From contig NZ_JPRS01000016.1 of assembly GCF_000738085.1 (NCBI RefSeq), positions 1 to 44,145 of the forward strand: a stretch of 44,145 nucleotides of DNA, given 5' to 3'. This document shows, one piece after another, positions 24,115-32,329 of this stretch. This DNA is from Cryobacterium sp. MLB-32 (GTDB lineage Bacteria; Actinomycetota; Actinomycetes; Actinomycetales; Microbacteriaceae). The notes beneath the pieces are model-generated. The model was given only the letters and a program-made list of their open reading frames with translations, made no database searches and had not been told where the DNA came from. Both the position numbers and the translations under genes were made by a program. The first letter of the stretch is position 1. Each line of letters begins with the position of its first letter.

Positions 24115-25800
24115 GTGAGTATGCTTCCCGCTGTGATCGACAAGGCCGAAAACTCCCCGGGCGTTGAGGTGCTCGTGGTGGGTGCCGGGCCGACGGGGCT
24201 CGCGCTGGCCGTGGAACTGGCCCGATACGGCATCCGCTTTCGTATTATTGACCAGGCTCTGGATCGCGCACACGAGTCCCGGGCGCTTGCCATTCAGTCG
24301 CGCACGCTCGAGGTCTTGACGGCGAGCGGAGTGGCCGCGGACCTCGTGGAGGCCGGTAACCGTGCCGTGCAGGTGCGGATGCATGTGCGACACCGGGTGA
24401 TACCTCTCCTGCTGTTCAACATCGGGGTGAGCGACACTGCGTTTCCGTACCTTCTCTTTCTCTCGCAGGCCGAGACGGAGCGGCTGCTTGCGGCGCATCT
24501 GGCCCTGCGCGCCGTCGCGGTCGAACGAGGCCTCGAGTTGCTCGCCCTGCGCCTGGGCGGCGACGGAACCGTCGCGACAATCCGTCACGATGACGGCCAC
24601 ATCGAAACGGTGCACGCCTCGTATGTCGTGGGTTGTGATGGCGCGCACAGCACCGTACGGCAGCTTGCCGGCATCGAATTCGAGGGCAGCGCCTACCCCC
24701 AGGCCTTCGTCCTGGCCGACCTCGAAGCCGAGGGGCTCGAGGCGGGTGCGGTGCACACCTTCCTCTCGGACCACAGCCTGCTCTTCTTCTTTCCCCTGGG
24801 GCGACCGGCCACGTGGCGCCTGATTGCCATGCGGGCGCCCGCGGATGCGCCGTCCGGCGAAGGGGAGGTGACACTCGCCGACGTGCAAGCGCTGGTGGAT
24901 GCTCACTCCGACCTGCCGATTCGACTGCATGATCCCGTGTGGATGACCAATTTTCACCTGCAGAACCGAGGCGCGACCCAGTATCGCTCCGGGCGTGCCT
25001 TTCTTGCCGGGGACGCCGCGCACATCCACAGTCCGGCAGGTGCGCAGGGCATGAATACCGGGATTCAGGATGCCGCAAATCTCGGCTGGAAGCTCGCGCT
25101 CGCCGTGCGTGGCGACGCCCCCGCGGCGATTCTGGATACCTATGAGGCCGAGCGGGCTCCCGTGGGTCGCGCCGTACGCCACTTCACCGACCGGGCATTC
25201 CTGGCCGTGACATCGAGCAGCCCGGTCACTCGTGTGTTCCGCACACGCGTGATGCCGCGCATCCTGCCGCTGGCGCTCTCGTTCCGCGCCGGGCGCAGGT
25301 TCGCCTTCCGGTCACTATCCGAACTGGGCATCACGTACCGGGGGAGTGTGCTCGCCAGCGCGGGCGCGGGCTCACGTCGAGCGCCGCGACCCGGTGACCG
25401 CTTGCCGGACATGCCGCTCACCCGGCAGCAGGGCACCGCGCGAACCCGCATTCACGCGCTCGCACCGACGTCGTTGCATGCCTTGGTGGCGGCCCCGGGC
25501 TGGCACCTCTTGCTCTGTGGACGGGGGTGGACCGCGTACGCCGACGAGGACGTCACCGCCGGGTTCGGGCAGCTCGTGCGCGTGCATCGCCTGAGCCAGA
25601 AGCAGACGCTCGGGCGGCTCGGTGTGGGCGCGCGCGGCACGGCGCTGTTGCTCGTGCGGCCCGACGGCCGTGTCGCCTATCGATCTGGCGGCGTGGATCT
25701 CACCGGGCTGCACGCGTACCTCGACCAGTGGATGGTGACGGCCGCGTCCCGGGAGAGCAGCCGACCCGCCGGGGTTGTCCCATTCCCCAACGTGTGGTGA
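24115..25800 (+). CDS. FAD-dependent aromatic hydroxylase (MhpA/PheA-like)
   Basis: A class A flavoprotein monooxygenase that should hydroxylate a phenolic ring using NAD(P)H and O2. The 561-residue protein has the FAD dinucleotide motif VVGAGPTGLALAVELARYG (GAGPTG at 23-28), ALAIQSRTLEVL, the middle VVGCDGAHSTVRQLAGI (DG motif) and FLAGDAAHIHSPAGAQGMN (GD motif). A C-terminal thioredoxin-like extension (from about 410) is typical of the phenol/MhpA subgroup. It starts at GTG 24115 with ATG 24121 as an alternative, behind GAAGAGG. It is divergent from the small conserved gene and dioxygenase across 79 bp, so a shared promoter region is likely. The substrate is not readable. Confidence 0.86.
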   Translation: MSMLPAVIDKAENSPGVEVLVVGAGPTGLALAVELARYGIRFRIIDQALDRAHESRALAIQSRTLEVLTASGVAADLVEAGNRAVQVRMHVRHRVIPLLLFNIGVSDTAFPYLLFLSQAETERLLAAHLALRAVAVERGLELLALRLGGDGTVATIRHDDGHIETVHASYVVGCDGAHSTVRQLAGIEFEGSAYPQAFVLADLEAEGLEAGAVHTFLSDHSLLFFFPLGRPATWRLIAMRAPADAPSGEGEVTLADVQALVDAHSDLPIRLHDPVWMTNFHLQNRGATQYRSGRAFLAGDAAHIHSPAGAQGMNTGIQDAANLGWKLALAVRGDAPAAILDTYEAERAPVGRAVRHFTDRAFLAVTSSSPVTRVFRTRVMPRILPLALSFRAGRRFAFRSLSELGITYRGSVLASAGAGSRRAPRPGDRLPDMPLTRQQGTARTRIHALAPTSLHALVAAPGWHLLLCGRGWTAYADEDVTAGFGQLVRVHRLSQKQTLGRLGVGARGTALLLVRPDGRVAYRSGGVDLTGLHAYLDQWMVTAASRESSRPAGVVPFPNVW

Positions 25801-25830
25801 TTGCGGCAGAGACACGCGGTGTGACGCGGG

Positions 25831-26442
25831 TCAGTTCTCTGACGCGTCCGCAGCATTCATGGGACTGTTCAGCTCGTCGATGAGCGCCAGGCCTCGCTCG
25901 GCCCACTCGATCTCGTGCTCGGCCCGCGCGATGAGGCCCTCATAGGTGTACCGCTTGTAGGCGCGGATGCTGGCGTGCTGGCTGGACGGCGCGTGGGCGA
26001 GGCGTTTTTCGAGCATCGTGCTCGTTCCGGTGTCGATCTCTCGCACCTTGTCGAGCCAGTCCGCTCGGCGCTCGGTGTAGTTCGCGAGGTGGGCGCGCAG
26101 GTGAGCGCGCGCTGACTCGGGTTCAGCCCACTCGAGGTAGGCGGCCTTGAGGTGCGCCGGATCACGTTCGCGGGTATAGCTCAGCGGCTGGTTCATCCAG
26201 GCTCGAAAGGCCGCCAGGCCTTCTTCGGTGATGTGATACTCGCGCTTCTTGCCGCGCGGCCCCCAGGGCACCTCGGTGCCGACAAGCAGGCCCTCGGCTT
26301 CCATGCGGCGCAGTTCCGGGTAGATCTGCGAGTCGGGGGCATGCCAGACATGAGAGACGGATGCCTGAAACGCCTTCGAAAGGTCATAACCGGTCATCGG
26401 TTCCACGGTCAGCAGCGCCAGCAGGGCATGTCGAAGGCTCAC
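25831..26442 (-). CDS. PadR-family transcriptional regulator, VanR-like
   Basis: 203 residues from GTG 26442 (GAGAGGAA ribosome site). The N-terminal PadR winged helix (about 5-80) reads LLALLTVEPMTGYDLSKAF, HAPDSQIYPELRRMEAEGLLVG and KKREYHITEEGLAAF. The C-terminal helical dimerisation part (about 100-190) follows. It is divergent from vanA across 98 bp that hold two related inverted repeats. The vanABK operon of Corynebacterium glutamicum is controlled by a PadR-like repressor, so the same role here, with vanillate as effector, is a good inference. Confidence 0.9.
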   Translation of the reverse strand: MSLRHALLALLTVEPMTGYDLSKAFQASVSHVWHAPDSQIYPELRRMEAEGLLVGTEVPWGPRGKKREYHITEEGLAAFRAWMNQPLSYTRERDPAHLKAAYLEWAEPESARAHLRAHLANYTERRADWLDKVREIDTGTSTMLEKRLAHAPSSQHASIRAYKRYTYEGLIARAEHEIEWAERGLALIDELNSPMNAADASEN

Positions 26443-26467
26443 GGCGTTCCTCTCTCCATCTTGTAAA

Positions 26468-26523
26468 TACCTACCAGCATAGATACTCTGAGGCGTGCGC
26501 TAACTATCTATGGGGATAGGTAG
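26468..26523. promoter_or_regulatory. two inverted repeats in the padR-vanA divergent promoter
   Basis: CTATCTAT-GGGG-ATAGGTAG (26504-26523) has one mismatch in eight. TACCTA-CCAGCA-TAGATA (26468-26485) has one mismatch in six. Both carry ATAG(A/G)TA half-sites and lie between PadR (start 26442) and vanA (start 26541). They are candidate VanR operators. Confidence 0.65.
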
Positions 26524-26540
26524 CTGACCGGAGGATTTCA

Positions 26541-27662
26541 ATGACGATTATCCAGACCACCAGTTCGACCACGAACAAGGTGCTCAACTACCCGCTCAAC
26601 ACCTGGTACGTCGCAGCCTGGGACCACGAGGTTACCCGCACGCTGATCTCCCGCACGGTAGCCGACAAGCCACTCGCTATCTACCGCACCGAAGACGGCC
26701 GACCCGTGGCGCTCGCCGACGCCTGCTGGCACCGCCTCGCGCCGCTGTCGCAGGGCAAGGTGCTCCCCGGAGACGAGATCCAGTGCCCGTACCACGGCAT
26801 CGTCTACAACTCGGCCGGACGCTGCGTGTCCATGCCCGCCCAGGAGACGCTCAACCCCAGTGCGACCGTTCCCTCTTACCCGGTGGTCGAACGTCACCGC
26901 TTTCTGTGGGTGTGGCTGGGCGATGCAACGCTCGCGAACCCCGACACCATTCCGGACATGCACCAGATGGACCACCCCGACTGGGCCGGCGACGGGCTGA
27001 CGATCCCGGTGACCTGCAATTACCAGCTCGTGCTCGACAACCTGATGGACCTCACGCACGAAGAATTCGTGCACGGTTCGAGCATCGGTCAGGCCGAACT
27101 GAGCGAATCCGACTTTGAGGTCATGCACGACGATACGACCGTCACTGTCTCCCGTTGGATGCACAACATCGACGCGCCGCCGTTCTGGCTCAAGAACATG
27201 CGTGACAAGTTTCCGGGTTTCTCCGGCAAGGTCGACCGCTGGCAGATCATCCATTTTGAGGCTCCCTCGACGATCTGCATCGATGTGGGCGTGGCCAAGG
27301 CCGGCACCGGAGCGCCCGAGGGCGACCGCAGTCAGGGTGTTAACGGCTACGTCATGAACACCATCACTCCGAAAACGGCCCGCAGTGCGCACTACTTCTG
27401 GGCCTTCATGCGCAACTACCGCCTCGAGAGTCAGCTCATCACCTCGCAGCTGCGCGCCGGTGTTTCCGGAGTATTCAAAGAAGATGAGGACATGCTGCTG
27501 GCCCAACAATCTGCCATTGATGCCAACCCCGACTACGAGTTCTACAACCTCAACATCGATGCCGGCGGGCTCTGGGTGCGCCGCCTGATCGAACGGATGC
27601 TCGAGGCCGAGGGCCGACCGGTCTCCGCCGGCCGTGCCGGCCGGGTGAGTTCCGCCACCTAG
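26541..27662 (+). CDS. vanA: vanillate O-demethylase, Rieske oxygenase subunit
   Basis: Oxidative demethylation of vanillate to protocatechuate and formaldehyde, with electrons from VanB. The 373-residue protein has a Rieske [2Fe-2S] domain (about 20-125) with ligands Cys62, His64, Cys82 and His85 (CWH and CPYHG). The catalytic domain has the mononuclear iron motif DLTHEEFVHG. The length and the NTWYVAAW N-terminus match VanA. The start is ATG 26541 behind GGAGG. vanB follows after 12 bases. The protocatechuate it makes is consumed by the pca genes 7 kb downstream. Other aryl-acid demethylases share this architecture, but the vanB and PadR partners favour vanillate. Confidence 0.92.
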   Translation: MTIIQTTSSTTNKVLNYPLNTWYVAAWDHEVTRTLISRTVADKPLAIYRTEDGRPVALADACWHRLAPLSQGKVLPGDEIQCPYHGIVYNSAGRCVSMPAQETLNPSATVPSYPVVERHRFLWVWLGDATLANPDTIPDMHQMDHPDWAGDGLTIPVTCNYQLVLDNLMDLTHEEFVHGSSIGQAELSESDFEVMHDDTTVTVSRWMHNIDAPPFWLKNMRDKFPGFSGKVDRWQIIHFEAPSTICIDVGVAKAGTGAPEGDRSQGVNGYVMNTITPKTARSAHYFWAFMRNYRLESQLITSQLRAGVSGVFKEDEDMLLAQQSAIDANPDYEFYNLNIDAGGLWVRRLIERMLEAEGRPVSAGRAGRVSSAT

Positions 27663-27674
27663 GCGGGCACGATC

Positions 27675-28685
27675 ATGGCAGCAACCAATATTGAGGTGTG
27701 GCAGCAGGCGACGGTCATTGAGACCGAGGATGTCGCCACCAACATCCGACGCATCGTGCTGGCGCCCGCTCTGCCGAAACGGGCCGAACCGGGTTCGCAC
27801 CTCGACCTGTTCGTGACGATCGACGGGGAGCGACACAAACGCTCGTACTCCGTTGTCGACTCGACAGAGGACGGCTCACGAGTGGCGATCAGCGTGCTCA
27901 AGGCGCCGCTGTCCCGCGGCGGCTCGATCTTTATGCACACGCTCCAGCCGGGCGATGCCCTCGAGATCACCCAGCCCCTGCAGAACTTTCCGCTGCGCAT
28001 CGGCGCCCCCCGCTATGTTCTGCTGGCGGGCGGCATCGGCCTGACCGCCATCGTGAACATGGCCCGGGTGCTGAAGAATCTCGGGGCGAACTACACCCTC
28101 GTCTACGCGGCCCGCACGCGCGAGCGCATGGCGTACCTGCCCGAGTTGCGTGCCCTGCACGGTGAGAACCTGCAGGTGCACATCGACGATGAAGGCACCG
28201 CACTGTCGGTCCCCGACCTCGTGGGCAGTGTCGACCCGAGCTCCGAACTCTACATGTGCGGGCCGATCCGGCTGATGGACGCCGTGCGCCGTGCCTGGAC
28301 CGAACGCGAGCTCCCTGCGCCGAACCTGCGGTTTGAGACGTTCGGCAACAGTGGCTGGTACGACCCGGAGGAATTCATTGTGCGCGTGCCGCGTCTCGTT
28401 GTTGAGGCGCGCGTGCCCGCCGGGCGCTCCATGCTCGAAGCCCTGGAAGACGCGGGTGTCGAGATGATGTTCGACTGCCGCAAGGGTGAGTGCGGCCTGT
28501 GCGAGGTGAAGGTGCTCGCTCTCGAGGGTGCTATCGATCACCGCGACGTGTTCTACAGCGAACGTGAGCAGCACGCCGCCGAGAAGATGTGCTGCTGCGT
28601 GTCCCGAGCGGTCACCTCGCCCACCGGTCTGGCCGCGAATGCCGCGCGCGGCGGGCCGGCGATCGTCACGATCGGTGTCTCGTAG
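27675..28685 (+). CDS. vanB: vanillate O-demethylase, reductase subunit
   Basis: Passes electrons from NAD(P)H through a flavin and a plant-type [2Fe-2S] cluster to VanA. The 336-residue protein has the flavin-binding KRSYSVVDS motif, the nucleotide-binding YVLLAGGIGLTAI and ELYMCGPIRLMDAV, and a C-terminal ferredoxin domain with FDCRKGECGLCEVKV and the fourth cysteine in the CCCVSRA stretch. This domain order is that of the phthalate dioxygenase reductase/VanB class. The start is ATG 27675. A strong palindromic terminator follows 12 bases after the stop. No vanK-type permease is adjacent, unlike in corynebacteria. Confidence 0.92.
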   Translation: MAATNIEVWQQATVIETEDVATNIRRIVLAPALPKRAEPGSHLDLFVTIDGERHKRSYSVVDSTEDGSRVAISVLKAPLSRGGSIFMHTLQPGDALEITQPLQNFPLRIGAPRYVLLAGGIGLTAIVNMARVLKNLGANYTLVYAARTRERMAYLPELRALHGENLQVHIDDEGTALSVPDLVGSVDPSSELYMCGPIRLMDAVRRAWTERELPAPNLRFETFGNSGWYDPEEFIVRVPRLVVEARVPAGRSMLEALEDAGVEMMFDCRKGECGLCEVKVLALEGAIDHRDVFYSEREQHAAEKMCCCVSRAVTSPTGLAANAARGGPAIVTIGVS

Positions 28686-28697
28686 CCCCAGACAGGC

Positions 28698-28742
28698 GAC
28701 AAGCGGATGCCCCGGTGACTGTCACCGGGGCATCCGCTTGTC
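28698..28742. terminator. bidirectional terminator between vanB and the ABC transporter
   Basis: A perfect inverted repeat has 22-base arms (28698-28719 and 28721-28742) around one central base. It separates the plus-strand vanB (ends 28685) from the minus-strand ATPase gene (stop at 28753), so it can serve both. The outermost pairs are GACAAG/CTTGTC and the core is GGATGCCCCGG. Confidence 0.85.
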
Positions 28743-28752
28743 ATGCGTCGAT

Positions 28753-29613
28753 TCAGGCCCGGGTGGTGGTGCGCTGCGCCGCGATCTGCTCGGTGACGGG
28801 GCCGGCCTTGGCCCGCTGGATCTCCGCGTAGACATGAGACCGCAGTTCCATGAAGCGGGGGAGGGCTCGGGTATTCAGCTGGTCGCGTTCTGCCGGCAGG
28901 TCGATTTTCAGATCTTCCTGCACAACCGTGGGGGAGCTCGACAGTACGATCACGCGTTCGCCGAGGTAGACGGACTCGTCGATGTCGTGGGTGACGAAGA
29001 GGATCGTCACACCGAGCTCCTTCCAGATGGTGCGGATGAGGTCTTCGAGATCCGCGCGCGTCTGCGCGTCGACAGCGGCGAACGGCTCGTCCATGAGCAG
29101 CACCTGAGGGCGGTAGGCGACGGCGCGGGCGATAGCCACACGCTGCTGCATTCCGCCGGACAGCTGCCACGGGTAGCTCTTCGGCACGTGGTCGAGGCCG
29201 ACCGATTTCAGGGCGGCGTCGACGAGCGCGGCGCGTTCGGCCTTGGGAACCTTCTGGTTCTTGAGGGGGAGCTCGACGTTGGCGCGCACGGTCATCCAGG
29301 GGAACAGGCTGCGGCCGTATTCCTGGAAGACGACGGCCATGGACTTCGGCGGCCCGGTCACCGTGCTGCCGGCGAGTTCGACGGTGCCGCTCGTCTGTTC
29401 CATCAGGCCGGAGATGCACTTGAGCAGCGTGGTCTTGCCGGAACCCGAGGGACCGACGAGGCAGACCAGCTCGCCCTCGGCAAGGTCGAAGGTCAGGTCG
29501 CGCACGGCCTCGACATCGCCGCCGGGCACCTTGTAGATCTTCTGCAGTCCGCGAACCGAGAGCATCGGCACGGTCTTCACGGTCTGGTCCAGGGTGGTCG
29601 CGCTAACTGTCAT
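28753..29613 (-). CDS. ABC transporter ATP-binding protein, NitT/TauT type
   Basis: The ATPase of an importer. The 286-residue protein has Walker A GPSGSGKTT (54-62), the Q-loop VVFQEYGRSLFPWMTV, the signature LSGGMQQRVAIARA, Walker B VLLMDEPF and the switch His in FVTHDIDES. It is closest in style to SsuB/TauB/NitT ATPases. It starts at ATG 29613, overlapping the upstream permease by 11 bases, and is the last gene of a four-gene operon (binding protein, permease, permease, ATPase). Substrate is inferred to be an aromatic acid from the surrounding catabolic genes. Confidence 0.92.
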   Translation of the reverse strand: MTVSATTLDQTVKTVPMLSVRGLQKIYKVPGGDVEAVRDLTFDLAEGELVCLVGPSGSGKTTLLKCISGLMEQTSGTVELAGSTVTGPPKSMAVVFQEYGRSLFPWMTVRANVELPLKNQKVPKAERAALVDAALKSVGLDHVPKSYPWQLSGGMQQRVAIARAVAYRPQVLLMDEPFAAVDAQTRADLEDLIRTIWKELGVTILFVTHDIDESVYLGERVIVLSSSPTVVQEDLKIDLPAERDQLNTRALPRFMELRSHVYAEIQRAKAGPVTEQIAAQRTTTRA

Positions 29614-30376
29614 GAGTGATCTCCTTCAGACCGTGGTACCAGTGCAGTACCCGTCGTTCGACGAATTGGAAGATGATGGCCAGGCCCAGGCCGATCAGGC
29701 CGAGCACGACGATGCCGCTCCACATTTCGGGGATGGCGAAGTTGCGTTGGAATTGCACGATGGTGAAACCGAGACCCGAAGACGACGCGAACATTTCGCT
29801 GATCACCATGAGAATCAGCCCGATTGACAGCGATTGCCGCACGCCGGCCATGATCTGCGGCGTGACCGCGGGCAGCACGAAATAGCGGATGCGGGCGAAG
29901 CCGCGAATCCCGTAACTCCGGCAGCTGTCGTTGAGCACGGAGTCGACCGCGCGAACGCCCTCCACGGTGTTCAGAAGCACCGGCCAGATGGCGCCGGAGA
30001 TGATGACGGCGACCTTCATGCTGTCGTTGACGCCGATGAGCAGCATCAGCAGGGGCACGAGAACGGGCGGCGGAATCGCGCGAAAGAATTCGAGCAGCGG
30101 TTCGAGCAGGTTGCGCAGCCAGCGGGTGGAGCCGATAAGCAGTCCGAGTCCGATGCCGAGGGCGATGGCGAAGAACAAGCCGATCGCGAGGCGGCCGAGG
30201 CTCGGCAGCACGTCTTCGACGAAGCGTTCGCCGATCCAGGTGGTCCAGAGTGTCTGGGCGAGTTCGATGGGTTTCGGCACGAAGAAGTTCGTGGATCCAT
30301 GGGACAGCGCCCACCAGAGCACGATGAGCAGAATGGGCAGGCCGAAGAAATAGGCGATGCGTTTGAGGGGACTCAC
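29603..30376 (-). CDS. ABC transporter permease, NitT/TauT type
   Basis: 257 residues, about six membrane helices, with the inner-membrane signature EGVRAVDSVLNDSCRSYGIRGFARIRYFVLPAVTPQIMAG, the EAA-like loop that docks the ATPase. The start is GTG 30376, overlapping the stop of the first permease by four bases (GTGA). An upstream in-frame ATG at 30409 would overlap more and adds a poorly supported basic stretch. It differs clearly in sequence from the other permease, so the two probably form a heterodimer. Confidence 0.9.
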   Translation of the reverse strand: MSPLKRIAYFFGLPILLIVLWWALSHGSTNFFVPKPIELAQTLWTTWIGERFVEDVLPSLGRLAIGLFFAIALGIGLGLLIGSTRWLRNLLEPLLEFFRAIPPPVLVPLLMLLIGVNDSMKVAVIISGAIWPVLLNTVEGVRAVDSVLNDSCRSYGIRGFARIRYFVLPAVTPQIMAGVRQSLSIGLILMVISEMFASSSGLGFTIVQFQRNFAIPEMWSGIVVLGLIGLGLAIIFQFVERRVLHWYHGLKEITHDS

Positions 30377-31173
30377 AGTACGACCTCTCCTCTCACGGAG
30401 GGATGCCACGACAGCACGCGCTTTTCCACGATGCGGGCGGCGAGGTTGATGAGCACGCCGATGATGCCGGTCGCCAGGACCAGGGCGTACATCGAGGAGA
30501 TGGCTCCGCCGGACTGGGTGAGGGCGATCTGCTTACCGAGCCCGGGGGTACCGATGATGAGCTCAGCGGTGATGGCGAGGATGAGGGCGACGGCCGCGGC
30601 CAGTCGCAAGCCCGTCATGAGGTAGGGAAGCGCGGTCGGCCAGACGACGTAACGTATCCGTGCGAGCCGGCCGAGGCCGTAGCTCTTTGCCGTGTCGTTG
30701 GCGACGGCATCGACGTCGGCAATGCCGTAGAGCAGCTGAAGCAGCACCTGCCAGAAGGATGCGTACACAACGAGCAGCAGGGTCGACTCGATGCTGGTGC
30801 CGAAAATGAGCACGGCAAGGGGAATGAGGGCAACCGAGGGAATCGGCCGGAGGAACTCGATCGTGGTGTGGGTCGCGCGCCGCAGGAATCGGCTGGATCC
30901 GATGATCAGACCCACGATGATCGCGGCGACGGTGGCGATCAACAGGCCGAGGGCCCAGCTGGTCATCGTGTCGGTGACATCAGTCCAAAATGCGGCCTCG
31001 GTGAGGTACTGGCCGAGACGCACGAGAACCTCGCTCGCCGGCGGCAGATATCGGTCGCTGACCAGGCCGAGACGGGGAGCGGCCTCCCAGATCAGGAAAA
31101 ACAGGATGATTCCGCTGAATCCGAGGCCCAGTGCTTTCGCCTTGGGCCCGGCAGTGGTCGGTTGCTTTCTCAT
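30373..31173 (-). CDS. ABC transporter permease, NitT/TauT type
   Basis: 266 residues with a short cytoplasmic N-terminus and about six helices. The docking loop reads YGIADVDAVANDTAKSYGLGRLARIRYVVWPTALPYLMTG, as in SsuC-like permeases. It starts at ATG 31173, 55 bases after the binding-protein gene, and overlaps the next permease by four bases. Two different permeases plus one ATPase is less common in this family than a homodimer. Confidence 0.9.
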   Translation of the reverse strand: MRKQPTTAGPKAKALGLGFSGIILFFLIWEAAPRLGLVSDRYLPPASEVLVRLGQYLTEAAFWTDVTDTMTSWALGLLIATVAAIIVGLIIGSSRFLRRATHTTIEFLRPIPSVALIPLAVLIFGTSIESTLLLVVYASFWQVLLQLLYGIADVDAVANDTAKSYGLGRLARIRYVVWPTALPYLMTGLRLAAAVALILAITAELIIGTPGLGKQIALTQSGGAISSMYALVLATGIIGVLINLAARIVEKRVLSWHPSVRGEVVL

Positions 31174-31228
31174 GCTGGGAAGCCACTTCCTCGTGGTCGG
31201 TGCGGTTTCTGCAGGGGGTCGGTGCGGG

Positions 31229-32188
31229 TTAAGGCAGGAAGGTGCTCATATCGGGCGCGGTCTCGACCACGCCGTACTTGAGAGCCGCCTCGCCGAGCGC
31301 GGTGACGGCATCCACGTTGAACTCGGTCGGGAACTTCGGCAGAACGATCTTCGCCAAGACGTCGGCCGGGGTCTTGGTGTACGTCGCGATGATTGCTCGC
31401 ACCGCGTCAGGGTTGGCCTGCGCATACTCCAGAGACTTCGTCATCGCGGTCTGGAACTTGGTGACGAGCTCCGGGTCGTTGGCAACGGTGTCCGCCGAGG
31501 AGAAGTAGGCAGCGACGTCGAGGTTGACGTTGAAGTCGGCGTAGCCGTAGGAGATAACGCGCTGGCCACTCTCGATGGCCGCGGTCACGAAGGGTTCGAC
31601 GACGAAGGCCGCATCGACCTGACCGTTTTCAACGGCGGCACTGGCATCCGGGAACGGCACCTCGACGAAGGAGATCGACGACGAGTCGCCACCGAGACGA
31701 TCGATCGAGCTGCGCATCACCGTGTCGACGATGTTGTTGAGGCTGTTGCCCGATACGGTCTTGCCGTCGAGGTCGGCGAGCGTCTGGGCAGGCGAGTCGC
31801 CCTTGACGATGACAGCGCCGAAGTCGCTCCCGACATCGCCCGTTGATGCAACGGCAGCGTTCACGACCTGGAGGGGGAGTCCTTTGTCGTTGGCGACCAT
31901 GAGCGAGATCAGGTTGCTGAAGCCGAACTGGTAATGGCCGCTGACGACGGCGGGAACGATGGCGGCGCCGCCCGTCGCGGTCTCAATGGTGAGGTCGAGT
32001 CCTTCGTCTTCGAAGAAGCCCTGCTCGAGCCCGAGGTAGAGCGGTGCGGTATCCGCAATGGGGATGACGCCGACCGTGACGGGGATGAGCGCGTCGCTTC
32101 CTGCTTCGGTCGCCGGTGCTGAACTCGAGCAGGCGCTGAGGGCAAGTACCGATACTGCGGCGATGCCGAAAAGTCCTAGTTTTCTCAT
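31229..32188 (-). CDS. ABC transporter substrate-binding lipoprotein, NMT1/SsuA-like
   Basis: The extracellular receptor of the importer. The 319-residue precursor has a lipoprotein signal peptide ending in the lipobox LSAC (Cys20). The mature part begins with VTVGVIPIADTAPLYLGLEQGFFEDEGLDL, the typical start of NMT1/TauA/SsuA-like proteins, and has the two-lobe pattern with AAFVVEPFVTAAIESG. The start is ATG 32188 behind AAAGGAGTG. It is divergent from the IclR gene at 32330, and the operator at 32282-32298 lies between them. An aromatic carboxylate ligand (for example hydroxybenzoate, vanillate or a phthalate) is the best guess from context. Confidence 0.9.
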   Translation of the reverse strand: MRKLGLFGIAAVSVLALSACSSSAPATEAGSDALIPVTVGVIPIADTAPLYLGLEQGFFEDEGLDLTIETATGGAAIVPAVVSGHYQFGFSNLISLMVANDKGLPLQVVNAAVASTGDVGSDFGAVIVKGDSPAQTLADLDGKTVSGNSLNNIVDTVMRSSIDRLGGDSSSISFVEVPFPDASAAVENGQVDAAFVVEPFVTAAIESGQRVISYGYADFNVNLDVAAYFSSADTVANDPELVTKFQTAMTKSLEYAQANPDAVRAIIATYTKTPADVLAKIVLPKFPTEFNVDAVTALGEAALKYGVVETAPDMSTFLP

Positions 32189-32281
32189 GTCACTCCTTTG
32201 TGAGCTGTGCTGTGCGGGTGCGTGAACATCAGTGATGCCTGATTCGGATGTTATCCAGCGGCAACCCCGCTCCAGGATTCA

Positions 32282-32298
32282 CTTCCGCTGAGTGGAAG
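32282..32298. promoter_or_regulatory. 17-bp palindrome between ABC operon and iclR, probable PobR/PcaR operator
   Basis: CTTCCGCTGAGTGGAAG is an inverted repeat with one mismatch around G32290. Its right arm and centre (CTGAGTGGAA) recur exactly at 33183-33192 upstream of pobA. It is placed to control both the minus-strand importer and the plus-strand regulator. Confidence 0.72.
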
Positions 32299-32329
32299 GA
32301 AATGCGGAACTCGCGTATGGTGGCGTGCA

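Noticed and set aside
26538..27836. A 432-codon minus-strand frame antisense to vanA
   Set aside because: vanA is certain from its Rieske and iron motifs. The antisense frame has no motif.
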